DNA of 64,000 bases from Schistocerca nitens (Eukaryota; Arthropoda; Insecta; Orthoptera; Acrididae). This document shows positions 22,355 through 33,381 of the stretch, piece after piece. A model generated the notes under the pieces. It did not search any database. It was not told where the DNA came from and saw only the letters and a program-made list of their open reading frames with translations. The DNA is taken from assembly GCF_023898315.1 (NCBI RefSeq), contig NC_064622.1, forward strand, positions 273,225,503 to 273,289,502. The letters run 5' to 3'. Every line of letters begins with the position of its first letter. Position 1 is the first letter of the stretch. Made by a program: the position numbers and the translations under genes.

Positions 22355-22554
22355 GCCGGCCTATGTGACCGAGCGGTTCTAGGCCCTACAGTCTGGAACC
22401 GGGCGCCCGCTACGGTCGCAGGTTCGAATCCTGCCTCGGGCATAGATGTGTGTGATGTCCTTAGGTTAGTTAGGTTTAAGTAGTTCTAAGTTCGAGGGGA
22501 CTGACGACCTCAGAAGTTAAGTCCCATAGTACTCAGAGCCATTTGAACCACTGA
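22355..22554 (+). mobile_element. SINE-A, subtype A2
   Basis: Starts GCCGGCCTATGTGACCGAGCGG, B box GGTTCGAATCC. A 12-bp target duplication with one mismatch, ACTGGTTCTTGA / ACTGTTTCTTGA, lies at 22343-22354 and 22555-22566. Confidence 0.93.
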
Positions 22555-22566
22555 ACTGTTTCTTGA

Positions 22567-23639
22567 AACTTCTATAAGCACACTTTCCTTTGTGAGACTA
22601 TGTGATCAGTGCACTTTATACCCACACAAATCTTCGTTCCCAAAATATTTGTACGAGTTCACTAATTCCAATCCGTGACCCACTGACGTTGTAGTATTTT
22701 TAATTTTTTAAATTTTTGAACATTTCAACAAATTGCCGATGTTTGCACCACTGAAGAGTTATCAGAATCTGATCGGATATTTGCACAGATTTTTTTCTTG
22801 AAGACCGTGCTTCATTATACGAGAATCGTTTAGTAAATAACGCCCCAAATATTTTATACAACCGTAAAAAGCTAAAGGAAAACGTTCTCGTATGTGCATC
22901 AGTTTTGAAGTTTCTTCTGCACCTGTGCGAAGATTCGAAAAATTCCAACGATAGCGGAGCCATAATCCACACAAGATAGTCGTTACAAGAGTAAACGTTG
23001 TGGCCTGATGCATTCCTCTCACAAAGAGGAGTACAATTCCGCTAATGGTCTGGCTGTATTCGTATCTTCGACAACTTTCGAAACGGCATATTGACTGCGT
23101 GTTTAGCTACATACTGTTTCAAAGAACCCAACGTTTACTAGTATATTGTTTCGAGGAAACAGCATATTGAGTATTATCACAAACAAGTCAGCTTTATAAT
23201 TAAACGTCAGTTAATGACACATCAGTGACATAAGCCTTCCAGAGAGACTACGACAGTCAATACAAATGACGAAACACACATTTCTTCGCTTTAGTGTAGT
23301 GGATCAAGACGTGGATTACGGAACTGTAAGAAGAAGATTCGTGTTCCGCTATATGCTAATTTCTTTCGTCTTGGCATTTTTAACACATTCTAGGACTTCC
23401 TTGTGAACGTAATACAAGTATTTTATGCAATATTCGATGTTATTTACGTTTCTGTCTGATTATAAAACGAAGGGTGAAATAAATACTCAGCTTTTACTTG
23501 CAAATATGTGGCGATTTCTGAGTACGCGATTACCCAGGAACCTAAGAGAACAGCTTAAATTGCTGCTAGTGAAACGAGCTGCAATCAGATTCACCATCTT
23601 CTCTGTGCTGGCATTTCCAAAATTTTCTTTGTGAGAAGA
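22567..23639. other. Unassigned spacer
   Basis: AT-rich; no supportable gene or repeat. Confidence 0.35.
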
Positions 23640-24807
23640 AGACATCAGGTCCCAACGCCTCATCGTTACAAGCAACGTGCTGTAATTGAATTCTTGGTTA
23701 CAGAAAAAGAAACGGCGATGAACATCCATAAAAACTTATGTGCAGAGTGTGATAATGATACAGTTGATAGGAGTACTGTTGGACGATGGTTAAAGTGAGT
23801 TAAAGCGTCAGGAAGAGCAGGAACTGAGCTCCACGATCGGCCACGTCCGGAACGTCCTGTTGCCATTATCTGTGCAGGCTCTTAGAACAGTGGTCCTCAA
23901 ACTGCGGCATTCGTGCGGCCCGGGGCTACTATCAAACGAATCCATAAACGTCTGCTAACATTAAGAGGTTCTTAAGAGTGGATTTTTCTTGGTCAGTAAC
24001 AAACAAAGACGTCTACAGAGACAGCGGTATTTTAAGATGCACTCAATTTTAATAGACGTTAGTGAATTCGAACGAGACATAAGTAAAGTTGGCCACTTAC
24101 GTCAGCGGTGGAGTAGTATGTAGCGTGGCCACTAAGGGGTTAATTGAAGTGAGAGGGGATATGTTTTATTGTCTACTGACAACTGACGAGCGTGCGCAAC
24201 AAGTACCAATCGCCTACTATCGTATAACTATCAAACGGAAGTAAAACAGATTCGTGAATACACGTTTTGGAGATGGTCATCTTCAATTGCGGTACATGTT
24301 TGTAGCACGTAATATGAAATCAAATTAAGGCTGTTGTAATACAATGCAATGAGTAAAAGGAAAATTACATTCAAAACTGTGATCGTGTTATTAATTAATA
24401 TAAAATCATTTATGTGGGCTATCAGTTAGTAGTCAGATCGGTAGGGGAAGGTATGGCAAAGTGCCCAGGATGCAAAAAGTGACTATTGAATATTTTTCGA
24501 CGTGAAGAGTGCTGCTGGGTGTCGAGAAGTGGTCACACTAATTCTGTCATTCCTACAGCGCCATTGTTGTCAGTGAGATTGACAGAGGAAGCTTGTACCC
24601 TTATTTTTTACTAGAAACTTTATTATTTGTGAGTTATCTGGTGTAAGACAAATTATTTATATTATTCTTGTTACTTCACTTGCACGGAGAGTAATAATTT
24701 TTTACAACATCAATGTTTTAACAATGTCTTTTGGCCTATAAACGTACTTCTTTGTTATTTATTTCAGTTGTGTAATGTCTTCTTTGGATCACTAACGCCG
24801 ACATGGC

Positions 24808-25041
24808 GACCGAGCGAGGTGGCGCAATGGTTAGACACTGGACTCGCATTCTGGAGGACGACGGTTCAATCCCGCGTCCGCCCATCCTGATTTAGGTTTT
24901 CCGTGATTTCCCTAAACCACTCTAGGCAAATGCCGGGATGGTTCCTCTGAAAGGGCACGGCCGACTTCCTTCCCCATCCTTCCCTAATCCGACGAGACCG
25001 ATGACCACGCTGTCTGGTCTCCTTAACCAACCAACCAACCA
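24808..25041 (+). mobile_element. SINE-B, short-tail form
   Basis: Starts GACCGAGCGAGGTGGCGCAATGG, B box GGTTCAATCCC, and ends in (AACC)n. An 11-bp target duplication, GCCGACATGGC, lies at 24797-24807 and 25042-25052, inside the hAT element. Confidence 0.93.
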
Positions 25042-25225
25042 GCCGACATGGCATCTGATCGGGAAAAGTAGCCAAGGTGTTAGTTCCGGTGAGAGTTACT
25101 CACTTCCAAGAAACACCCACAATACAACAAATAAAGCTGACTTCTAAATCATTTTATGTACAAAGCTGTCACCCTCCATTCCACCCCTTTGTTACATGTT
25201 TGAATTAAGTTATATTATTTAGAGC

Positions 25226-25648
25226 CATCTCTGTTCCATCAATCTGGGATCACTACCAGGTAGGGCTGATAGAATATCCCAAGAAGAGCGGCGTGTTTCG
25301 CCACAACGTCGTTTACTCCGCGCGAGAGCGTTATAGAGATACTCAGGAAACTCCAGTGCAGAGGTTACAAAAGAGGTGTTGTGCATCATAGCGTGGTTCA
25401 TTATTGAAAGTTCGAGAGAGCACTTTCCGTTAAGAGTCGGACAACGTATTACTTTCTGCCTCATACATCTCGCGAAGTTACCACGACGAGAAAATTCAAG
25501 AAATTAGAGCTAATACAGGGGCTTACCGACAATCATTCTTCCCACGCGCCAGCGAGTGGAACAAGGAAGGGGGAAACCAGTTAGTGGTACCACAAATACT
25601 CGTTAAGCGGCTTGCGGAATGTGATGTAGAAGTATTTAACCTAACATG
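25226..25648 (+). mobile_element. LINE 3' end (CR1/Jockey-like), fragment
   Basis: Decayed C-terminal RT-protein sequence, including forms of NSHAPASEWNKEG and a QILVKRLAECDVEVF ending where such LINEs often carry a GATGTAGA 3' repeat (25632-25640 GATGTAGAAG). Related in style to, but not the same as, the LINE at 49576-51439. 5'-truncated and full of stops. Lies inside the hAT element. Confidence 0.55.
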
Positions 25649-26710
25649 AAAGTACGTTTTAAAATGGCCTGCTAAAGCCATCACTATGTAAAACTTCAGA
25701 AAAATACATGTACCCAAGACATTATTTTATTTTTCACTTAAAATATTTAACACGATACCACATAATGTGTAGATACAAAATGTGCAGGTTGTAAGCTGTC
25801 AATAATCATAGTTTGGTGCAAATTGAATTTCTCTTTGAGTAGCCCACTCCTAACCCCCTCCCCCGTTCCTTTGTGACCCGACGTGTCGCCCTCCAATGTC
25901 AGTATTGGCTCTTAACCAAAAAAAGTTTGACGACCACTGCTCTAGAGTTACAGTGAGGGTACTGCGTGTGTGTACGTGCATTGAGTGAGAGTCTTTGGAT
26001 ATACAATTGTGAGTTTAAGGTGGGTTCCACGAAAGCTCACAAGATTAAAAGAAAATCAATTTCATCTGAATGTTGAGTAGTCTGAGGCCAATGGAGAGGC
26101 TTACCTGTCACGAATCGTTACAGGTGACGAAACCTGGGTGCCTCACGTTGAGCTGGGGAAAAAGGCAGTCACTGGGGTGGCAGTACCCACAGTCAGCAAA
26201 AAAAGAAGAAATTCAAGGCAGTTCCATCTGTTGGCAAACTCATGATGGCTGTCCTTTCACATAGAGATCGTGTCACTCTCATGGGTATGTTGCCAGAAGG
26301 ATCAATCATCAATTCAGGGGCATATGTGAAGATACTGAAAAACCGAAGAACCGTTTCCGACGGGTTCCGTCTGTCAAGAACCCAAAAATAAATAAATCAA
26401 TCTATCTTGCTCCAACACGACAATGCGCGCCTACACACAAGTCTCAGAACGTGGAACTCATCTCCAAATTGAGTTCGACATAATCGCCTTAGCCTTACAA
26501 GGGATACACATTGAAAATGATGGTAGCGTAATTCATGCAGTGAAAACATGGCGATGAGCACAGAGCAACAGCTTTTACCAAATGGGAATATATACTCTTA
26601 AACAGCGCTGACGGCTGACCATAGAACGTGATGGGAATTGTGTAGAAAAATAACACGTGTAAAAGAAATGTTGGTTGATATTGTCACCAGATTCTAACTG
26701 TCAAGAATAA

Positions 26711-27159
26711 ATATATTTAGAGATAAAAGTTGTGGGAGATTATTTATTCTACGAAATGGATAGCTCCATCGTCTGCAAAAACGCCTGAGGTCATTGATAG
26801 TTCATTACTAAACATCCCATCACTCTTTTCTGGGGCACACCTGAAATTACTTCTACTTCTGTCAATGACTCTCCATCCAAGATGACGTGATGCCTTCTTG
26901 AATCCAGTCATACATTTCGTTTCGTACCCCACATAATTATACGTTTGTTTTGGTGTCATACTAAGACAAATGATTTTCAGAGGTCAATAAGTACTACTTC
27001 CACCTAATTGCTTTAATCCATGGCTTTCACAATTTAATGTGAGAAAAGTGCAAGTGTATTTTCATATACTAGATCAATTTAAGAAATCAGCTAATCCCTG
27101 AAAAGGTTGAGCAAGTAAACTTGCGATAAAAAGGCCACAGTCAACACGGTTCTATCACC
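26711..27159. other. Unassigned spacer
   Basis: No supportable feature. The minus-strand frame at 26744-26959 is not convincing. Confidence 0.3.
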
Positions 27160-27214
27160 ATGATACCCATCTTCGCCAATTGTCGAGTATTATGCGAAAA
27201 GTCACATAACTATC

Positions 27215-27370
27215 TTCTATCAATCACCCTATCTCTCCAGATCTTTCTCCGTATAGTACTTCCTTTTGCAAAATTAAAACCAGTTGTGAAACGCTGTTTC
27301 TGTTCTGTTGATGAAATCGATGAGATTTGTCGTGCTCTGCGATAGACACAGCAAAAGAATGTTGTCTGAC
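27215..27370 (+). pseudogene. mariner transposase C-terminal scrap
   Basis: Frames around 27215-27340 recall the mariner block PPYSPDLSPxDFFLF followed by KLK; here FAKLKPVVKR and FCSVDEIDEICRALR are readable. Only the region around the third catalytic residue survives, with frameshifts. Too short to define ends. Confidence 0.5.
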
Positions 27371-27409
27371 TTAAATGACTTCTCAGCCTGCACTGTCTAG
27401 ATTTTCATA

Positions 27410-28690
27410 TTTTACTAGCTTCTTCCATGTACGTGTCCCACAAATGTACTGCATACATCTCCTCCTCCATCCTCCTGTCTCTGTCCACATCTTCCGCCAC
27501 TGTCTCTCTGTCCACCCCATCTTCCCATTTCCTATCTGCTTATCTGCACCTCCCCTCTCTTTGTCCCTATCCTCCACCCTCCTCTCCAGCCATATCCTCC
27601 TTCTTCTCTCTCCTTGTCACCTCCTACATCTCCTCTGTCTTTTTCACCTGCACAGTACCTGTCTACACCTTCCACCTGCCTCCTGCATCTCCCTTTCCTT
27701 CCCCCTCGCCCTCTCCATCTCCTCCTCAGCCTGTCTCTCTGATCATGTCTTCTTCCCCTCTCTCTGTCCATCTCCACTCCTACTATGTGCCCATCCCCTC
27801 CTCGTCCTCTTGCCTCTCTCTGTCCATCCTCTCCTCCCGACTTTCTGACACCTCCCGACCCCCCACTCAATCCACCTGCTTCTCCATTTTACTTTTGTCC
27901 ACCTCATCCTCCCCCTCTATCTATCTCCTCCCACCATCTCTCTGCTCAGCTACGCCCACCGGCATGTGTAGCCCCTAAAAGGCATGCCAATATTACCTGT
28001 ACAACACACCTGTCAGACCACACATCCTATTTACATGACAGGTATGGAAAATCCTTTTTGTCCGTATCTCCGCCCCTACAGCACACAAGTCGTCCTCCTC
28101 CTCTCCCTCTGTCTGTGCCTCTCTGCCTCCCCCATCTCTCTGTCCATTTCTTCCTATCCCTCTCGCTATCCATCTCCCTCTGCCACACCTGCACCCCCCC
28201 CCCCCCTTATCTTTGCCCTCTCTTTGTTCATCTCCTATGCCACAACGTTTTCATTCCCATTGCCATTGCAATGGAATGTGACTCTTACCACCATAGCACT
28301 TATTCCCAGACGACAGGTACTATGTATACCACGTTTGGTTGTGATAAATCCAATTTAGCAGGTGTGGAACACAGACGCAATATCCATTCTTATACTAGTT
28401 GAAAAGCTTGTTGTTTGTTGGATATTATTTTTATCTTCTAGTAGTCCAGCTTCTCCTCCAACCTCTCTCTGTTCATCTCCTCTGTCCATCTCTGTCTGTC
28501 CATCTTCTCTTCCCCCTGTCTATATCTACATTCTCCGCCACCATTCTCTATCAGTCACACCGTTATCACCCAATTGGGTGGTTGGTGGTTTCTACGTCAC
28601 TGTATTCTTTTTCAGATAGTATGTTATATGTGTACAAAGTTAGGTTGAAATCGATCCAGGAGCTTAGGACTCGATGGTGAACATAATCGT
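27410..28690 (+). repeat. Pyrimidine-rich degenerate minisatellite within a dispersed repeat
   Basis: Begins TTTTACTAGCTTC and ends GTACAAAGTTAGGTTGAAATCGATCC...AGCTTAGG, the same frame as the repeats at 18.7-20.1 kb. Between lies more than 1 kb of almost pure C/T sequence on the plus strand built from variants of CTCTCTGTCCATCTCCTCC, with a C-run at 28194-28206. Long open frames here (up to 205 codons) are serine/proline/leucine-rich products of the base bias and are not called as genes. Confidence 0.65.
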
Positions 28691-29265
28691 ATGTGTTATA
28701 CATAGTGAGTCACTAACTATTGCCACCTGGAATAATTCCGAAAGTATGATAGTAGCTGGTAAAGTTTGCGGCATAGATCTTGCATGGGACAACGGGGGCC
28801 ATAATATGACACTGGTCTTTTGTTGTTAGGTGGGGTCGCGCCAGAGATATGAAGGCCCACTTTGTTTTTTTTTAATGGGATACTATAATTCGGTACTTAT
28901 TTTCTGATAACTGCTATGGAGACGAATCCAATGATGTGTACCAGTAAGGACTTTGAAGGTCAACGAACGTCAAAAAGGTGGCATGAACGACCATTTACTA
29001 AAGGTGTTCGACGTTATGACCATTAGTATCAATGGAGTGCTGCAACTTTTTCATCATGGATTGAGTGGTGTTCCTTATAATTTCGGCACTTATCGAAGTA
29101 CACGGTCTGACGATTCTCTCCCGTATATTGCGAAAATAGTAAATATTCGTCGAATACGGTGTATCCAACTAACGTGCTATTGACATGTCAACACCATTCG
29201 ACGGTTTCCCAACCCAACACTAATAGGAACGGTAAGACTAGTATCGTCGAATCAAGCGAATGTGA

Positions 29266-30115
29266 ATGATGTATTCCTTCGAAGAACAAGTCGATATGCT
29301 ACTCATTTAGGGAGAATGCCAACGAAATTGAGTGAGAGCTAGAGACCTATACGCTGAAAGATACCCTCAACGCACTCACGCTATACGTCGTGCATTTCAA
29401 TATGTGTATGATAAATTGAGAAATGGATCTTTAACGCATCGGAAACATATACGGAAAGGGAAGTTACTAACGAGGAAACGGAAATTGGTACTCTTGCCAC
29501 TGTGGTTCAAGATCCTTATGTCAGTTCGCATCAAATGGCAAAGGAATCTGGCATGAGCCAGAGTAGTGTTGTTCGTGTTCTGGATCGCCATAAATATCAT
29601 CCTTACGATATCAGTCTCCACCAAGAATTAACTGGTACGGACTGTGTGCGTCGCATTGAATTCTGCCGATGGGCTCGATTGAGAAGGATGACACATTTAT
29701 TAATTTGATTTTATTTACTGTCGAGGCTACATTCACGAACGATGGAGATGTTAATTTGCAGAATATGTATTGTTAGGCAACTGAAAAATCCATGTTGGCT
29801 GCGGCAAGTTGCACATCAAAATCGTGGTTGGTGAATGTATGGTGTGGGATTCTGGAGGACATTTCATCGAAGGAAATCTTAATGGTGGAGAGTACACCAC
29901 ATTCCTGCAAGAAACATTAGGTCTGTTGTTGGAAGAAATGTCTTTAGGAACAAGGAACAGAATGTGGTGTCAACACTATGGACGTCCAGCACATTTTTCG
30001 TTGATGGTTGGAAATGAGTTACAGAGACAATTCCCAAATCGTTGGATTGGACGTGGAGGAGATGTGTCGTGGCCTGCTCGTTCGCCAGACTTTTTTTTTT
30101 GCGGGGATTCGTAAA
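29266..30115 (+). pseudogene. Transposase of MarL-3, decayed
   Basis: Starts ATGATG at 29266 (MMYSFEEQVDMLLI, stop, GECQ), then RARDLYAERYPQRTH, which fits the N-terminal helix-turn-helix seen in the element at 56591. A second frame at 29502-29708 reads DPYVSSHQMAKESGMSQSSV and IEFCRWA. The block with the first catalytic Asp is shifted and damaged (about 29740). The third frame, 29809-30114, reads ECMVWDSGGHFIEGNLNGGEY, QHYGRPAH (second-acid block with Asp replaced by His) and RWIGRGG, WPARSPDFFF. Several shifts, so a pseudogene. Confidence 0.8.
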
Positions 30116-30150
30116 AGACATCGTTTATAAAGACGTTCCAACTACACCTA

Positions 30151-30349
30151 GCCGGCCGCGGTGGTCTCGCGGTTCTAGGCGCTCAGTCCGGAACCGCGCG
30201 ACTGCTACGGTCGCAGGTTCGAATCCTGCCTCGGGCATGGATGTGTGTGATGTCCTTAGGTTAGTTAGGTTTAAGTAGTTCTAAGTTCTAGGGGACTGAT
30301 GACCACAGATGTTAAGTCCCATAGTGCTCAGAGCCATTTGAACCATTTG
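30151..30349 (+). mobile_element. SINE-A, subtype A2
   Basis: Full length, B box GGTTCGAATCC. A perfect 11-bp duplication, AACTACACCTA, lies at 30140-30150 and 30350-30360. Younger than the MarL-3 element it interrupts. Confidence 0.95.
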
Positions 30350-30801
30350 AACTACACCTAAAGATATACGAGAGAGAATTTTCAGAGCATGTGCTTCGAT
30401 AAATGCCGATGTGATAAGGAATACCACTCAATCCATAAGAAGAAGATTGCAGTACTCCATTGATACCTATGACCATCACTGCGAACACCTTCTGTAAATG
30501 GACGTTCATACAACCTTTATGACCTTCGTTGACGTTCAAAGACGTTACTGTTATACATCATTGGATTCCTCTCGATAGCCGCTATCAGAAAATAAGTACC
30601 AACCTATAGCATCCGATTAAAGAAAAAAAAGAAAAAAAAGTTGAACTTCATATTTCTGAAGCAATCCCATCCAGCAACAAAAAAACCAACGTCATATTAT
30701 GGCCCCAGTTGTCTCATGGAACTTTAGTCCCACAAACGTTTCAACTTCTATCACACTTTCGGAGTTATTCTTGGTGACAATAGTTAGTGACTCACCCTGT
30801 A

Positions 30802-32264
30802 TGTTGCACACACAAATGTCTAATTCTCTGCCGTTTTACACTATACGACTCCAGATAGGCTGTTGAATTTATCTGTGCGGCTTAATCTTAGGTTTCGAAA
30901 CACGTTGGAAAAATTATTGGCTTGTTGCAGCGTTTATTCTAGCAACCTGGTTGACACACTAAACTGCACAAATTCGAGACAAATTGCCCTTCATATTTAA
31001 TGGTATTTCAAGTCACAAAGTACAAGAAAGAAGTACCAAGACGTCGTTCTCGAACTCATGGTAGTGGGGAGTCAGCATTTTTGTACAGACAATAAGAGGT
31101 GCACATAACAGATTTGGTTGAAATTGCTCCAGCAGTTCCTCAGTTATGTTTGTCACCCGCTTTTCACTGCCACTCCTATGGGATGTAGGTGAGTCTTAAC
31201 TGCACAATGCTCTTTCCACGTATTAAGTAACCAATAAAACCGAGACTTTGAAGAATGAGCTGCCTTGTATAAAGAGATTCAAACTGATGATCCCTTTAAA
31301 AATGACTTAATGTGTTAAATATTTTACGTTAAGCATGTTAGCGAGAAAGAGTTTAGAACAGGTTTGAAATTATGTTTAAAGTTTGTCGCTAAGTGCTTCT
31401 GTTATCAACCAATGGACGAGTACATTCTGCGTAATTTGCACTGTTTTAAGAAAATCTGATTTTTCACACAATGATATAATTCACTGGTATATGTGGATAC
31501 CGTGTGCAGAATTTGTCGCGAATAGAATTAGTAGTAAAGAAGTAATAAATTGAAACGTCATGGTTCAATGAACAGCGAAAATCTAGAAAGCGATAAACTT
31601 CCTTTCTTTCATCTTGGGGGCTGTCAGCGAAGAAAAAATTTCATGAATGCTTGAAAACATATGTGAAATTAGTTGGAAGTTACTAAGTGGTCTCATTATC
31701 AAACACCGGATGAAACTATTATGGGTATTGGCGCGCAGCTAGTTACGCTTCTGTTTCACCCCAGCCCCCACCCCTTTGAGATGTAGGTGGTTCTTACCGC
31801 ACAGTGCTGCTTTATACTCGTAAATAGTTGATTACGTGTACGAAGTTTGGTTGAAACTGATAAAGTGGTTTAGGAGGAGGTGTGAAACATACATACGTAT
31901 ATTTTTGTAATGAAAATGCGATATAGATACAAGCAGACATCCGAATTTTGCTTTTTGAGACACCACTCGTGCCAGTTAGGTCCAGTTTGAAATTATAATT
32001 CTAATACTTTTATGTTAGTGTCATTTTTCCATTGTCCAAGACTTAGTATCAAGACTTGTGTGTAACGTAATATAAGAATATTATGTATTTTGCGAGTACA
32101 GAATTCATACTGTGTCATCAGTTGTAAACTAAATTTGTCTTTCCTAGAAATTTCGGCATCAGATCCTCGACCTAAAACAATCAATCCCCATTTTTATAGA
32201 CTGTTCGCATAATAACAGATTTATTTTTGAGAATTTTCGGAAGCTTGATAGTGTTGTGCGTAAC
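30802..32264. other. Spacer with two remnants of the dispersed repeat
   Basis: About 31110-31250 and 31735-31900 carry the CGCTTTTCAC... and GTACGAAGTTTGGTTGAAACTGAT...GGTTTAGGAGGAGGTGTG text also found at 18.7-20.1 and 27.4-28.7 kb. The rest is unassigned. Confidence 0.45.
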
Positions 32265-33022
32265 TACACTCATGTTCAGGAAAACATAACACCTTGAACG
32301 ACTAGAGATAGGATGGTCATATTCACCAGACATCTAAATTAATACGTTCTGCAGAAATTATTAGCATTTCAGTCACCTCAGTTCAGCATGTGTTCTATTG
32401 CTTAGTAGGGGCAGGATTCGCCTTCAGCTCTGATAACTTGTTCCAAGCGTGATGCGATCGATGCGTATGAGACACGAATGGCCCTCCTGTGGTATAGCCA
32501 TTCACGCTACATTAACCTGGTTCCAAAGTTCGTCTGTAGTGGTTGGCATTGGGTCACTGCCTTTTACCACATGCTACACATTTTCGATTGGCGATGAGTC
32601 TGGTGACCTAGCGGGCCAGGGTAAAAGGCCGACATCCTGTGACACCAAGAAGGCACGTGTTTGTGCAGCAACATGTGGTCGTGCATCATCTTGCTGAAAA
32701 ATGGCTTCTGAAGTGTTGTGCAGAAAGGGTGTGGCTACAGATCGCACGATGTCGTTCAGGTAGGTCACACTGGTCACAATACCCTAGCCACGCACCAACT
32801 GTGATTTGTGGTTGCACCCACAGCACCCCACACCGTAAGGCCTCGGGATGGCTTTGTGTGTCTTGTGCGTATGCACTCATTGTGGTGCCGCTCCCCCAGT
32901 CAGCGGCGAACCAAAATGCGGCCATCACTTTCAATCAAACAGAACCTGGATTTCCAGAATGAGATTATCACTGTGCAGCGGAGTGTGCGCTGATATGAAA
33001 CTTCCTGGCAGATTAAAACTGT

Positions 33023-33080
33023 GTGCCCGACCGAGACTCGAACTCGGGACCTTTGCCTTTCGCGGGCAAGTGCTCTACCA
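33023..33080 (-). tRNA. Truncated tRNA-Ser(CGA)-like sequence
   Basis: Same sequence as the copy at 33307-33381, in the opposite direction, cut inside the D arm so that only the anticodon arm, T arm and 3' acceptor strand remain. B box GAGTTCGAGTC kept, A box lost. Not a gene. Confidence 0.7.
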
Positions 33081-33306
33081 CAGTTTTAATCTGCCAGGAA
33101 GTTTCATATCAGCGCACACTCCGCTGCAGAGTGATAATCTCATTCTGGAAACATCCCCCAGGCTGTGGCTAAGCCATGTCTCCGCAATATCCTTTCTTTC
33201 AGGAGTGCTAATTCTGCAAGTTTCGCAGGAGAGCTTCTGTAAAGTTTGGAAGGTAGGAGACGAGGTACTGGCAGAAGTAAAGCTGTGAGTACCGGGCGTG
33301 AGTCGT

Positions 33307-33381
33307 GCTTCGGTAGCTCAGTTGGTAGAGCACTTGCCCGCGAAAGGCAAAGGTCCCGAGTTCGAGTCTCGGTCGGGCACA
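33307..33381 (+). tRNA. tRNA-Ser(CGA)-like sequence, repeat-borne
   Basis: Has D stem GCTC/GAGC, anticodon stem TTGCC/GGCAA with loop CGCGAAA (anticodon CGA), T stem CCGAG/CTCGG and B box GTTCGAGTC. It lacks the long variable arm of true tRNA-Ser, and the acceptor stem relies on G-T pairs. It is part of the mobile block 32954-33405. Scanners would probably report it, but it is best read as a retroposon head. Confidence 0.6.

Larger units (their letters stand above)
23888..25939. mobile_element. hAT-type DNA transposon (non-autonomous or decayed)
   Basis: Begins CAGTGGTCCTCAAACTG and ends with the reverse complement of CAGTGGTCGTCAAAC, the typical hAT terminal sequence. The right-hand flank is CTCTAGAG (25940-25947), which fits the nTCTAGAn 8-bp target preferred by many hAT elements. 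The left flank CTCTTAGAA (23879-23887) is the same word with a one-base insertion. The 2052-bp interior shows no hAT transposase but contains a SINE-B and a LINE 3' fragment. Strand cannot be assigned. Confidence 0.75.
23657..26690 (+). pseudogene. mariner transposase, decayed and interrupted
   Basis: The N-terminal part at 23665-23880 reads QRAVIEFLVTEKETAMNIHK, then DRSTVGRWLK and ELHDRPRPERPVA, the helix-turn-helix region of mariner transposases. After the insertion, LSRIVTGDETWVPH-like sequence (about 26105-26150) holds the first catalytic Asp. Near 26411 CSNTTMRAYTQ is a decayed form of the QDNARPH block. Numerous stops and frameshifts occur, including a short AAATAAATAAATC insertion at 26386-26400. 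No third catalytic block was found. An old inactive copy, older than the hAT element inside it. Confidence 0.7.
23640..26710 (+). mobile_element. mariner remnant split by a hAT element
   Basis: Mariner coding sequence stops at 23887 and resumes at about 25948, on either side of a hAT-type insertion. Terminal repeats could not be identified, so outer limits are those of the recognisable protein plus margin. Confidence 0.65.
28701..30799 (+). mobile_element. MarL-3: mariner-superfamily element with about 430-bp inverted ends
   Basis: Left arm 28701-29130 and right arm about 30361-30799 are inverted copies across their whole length (for example GTGAGTCACTAACTATTG, GGCCATAATATGAC and ATCCAATGATGT appear in both). 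TA at 28699-28700 and 30800-30801. A SINE-A (30151-30349) sits just inside the right arm. The central part carries a broken transposase. Confidence 0.88.

Noticed and set aside
27375..28402. Long plus-strand open frames (157, 183 and 205 codons) and the antisense 112-codon frame
   Set aside because: They overlap each other in a biased C/T tract, giving Ser/Pro/Leu repeats; no motifs, and frames are open only because the tract lacks purines.
33307..33381. A functional tRNA-Ser gene
   Set aside because: No long variable arm, weak acceptor stem and location inside a mobile block with target duplication.
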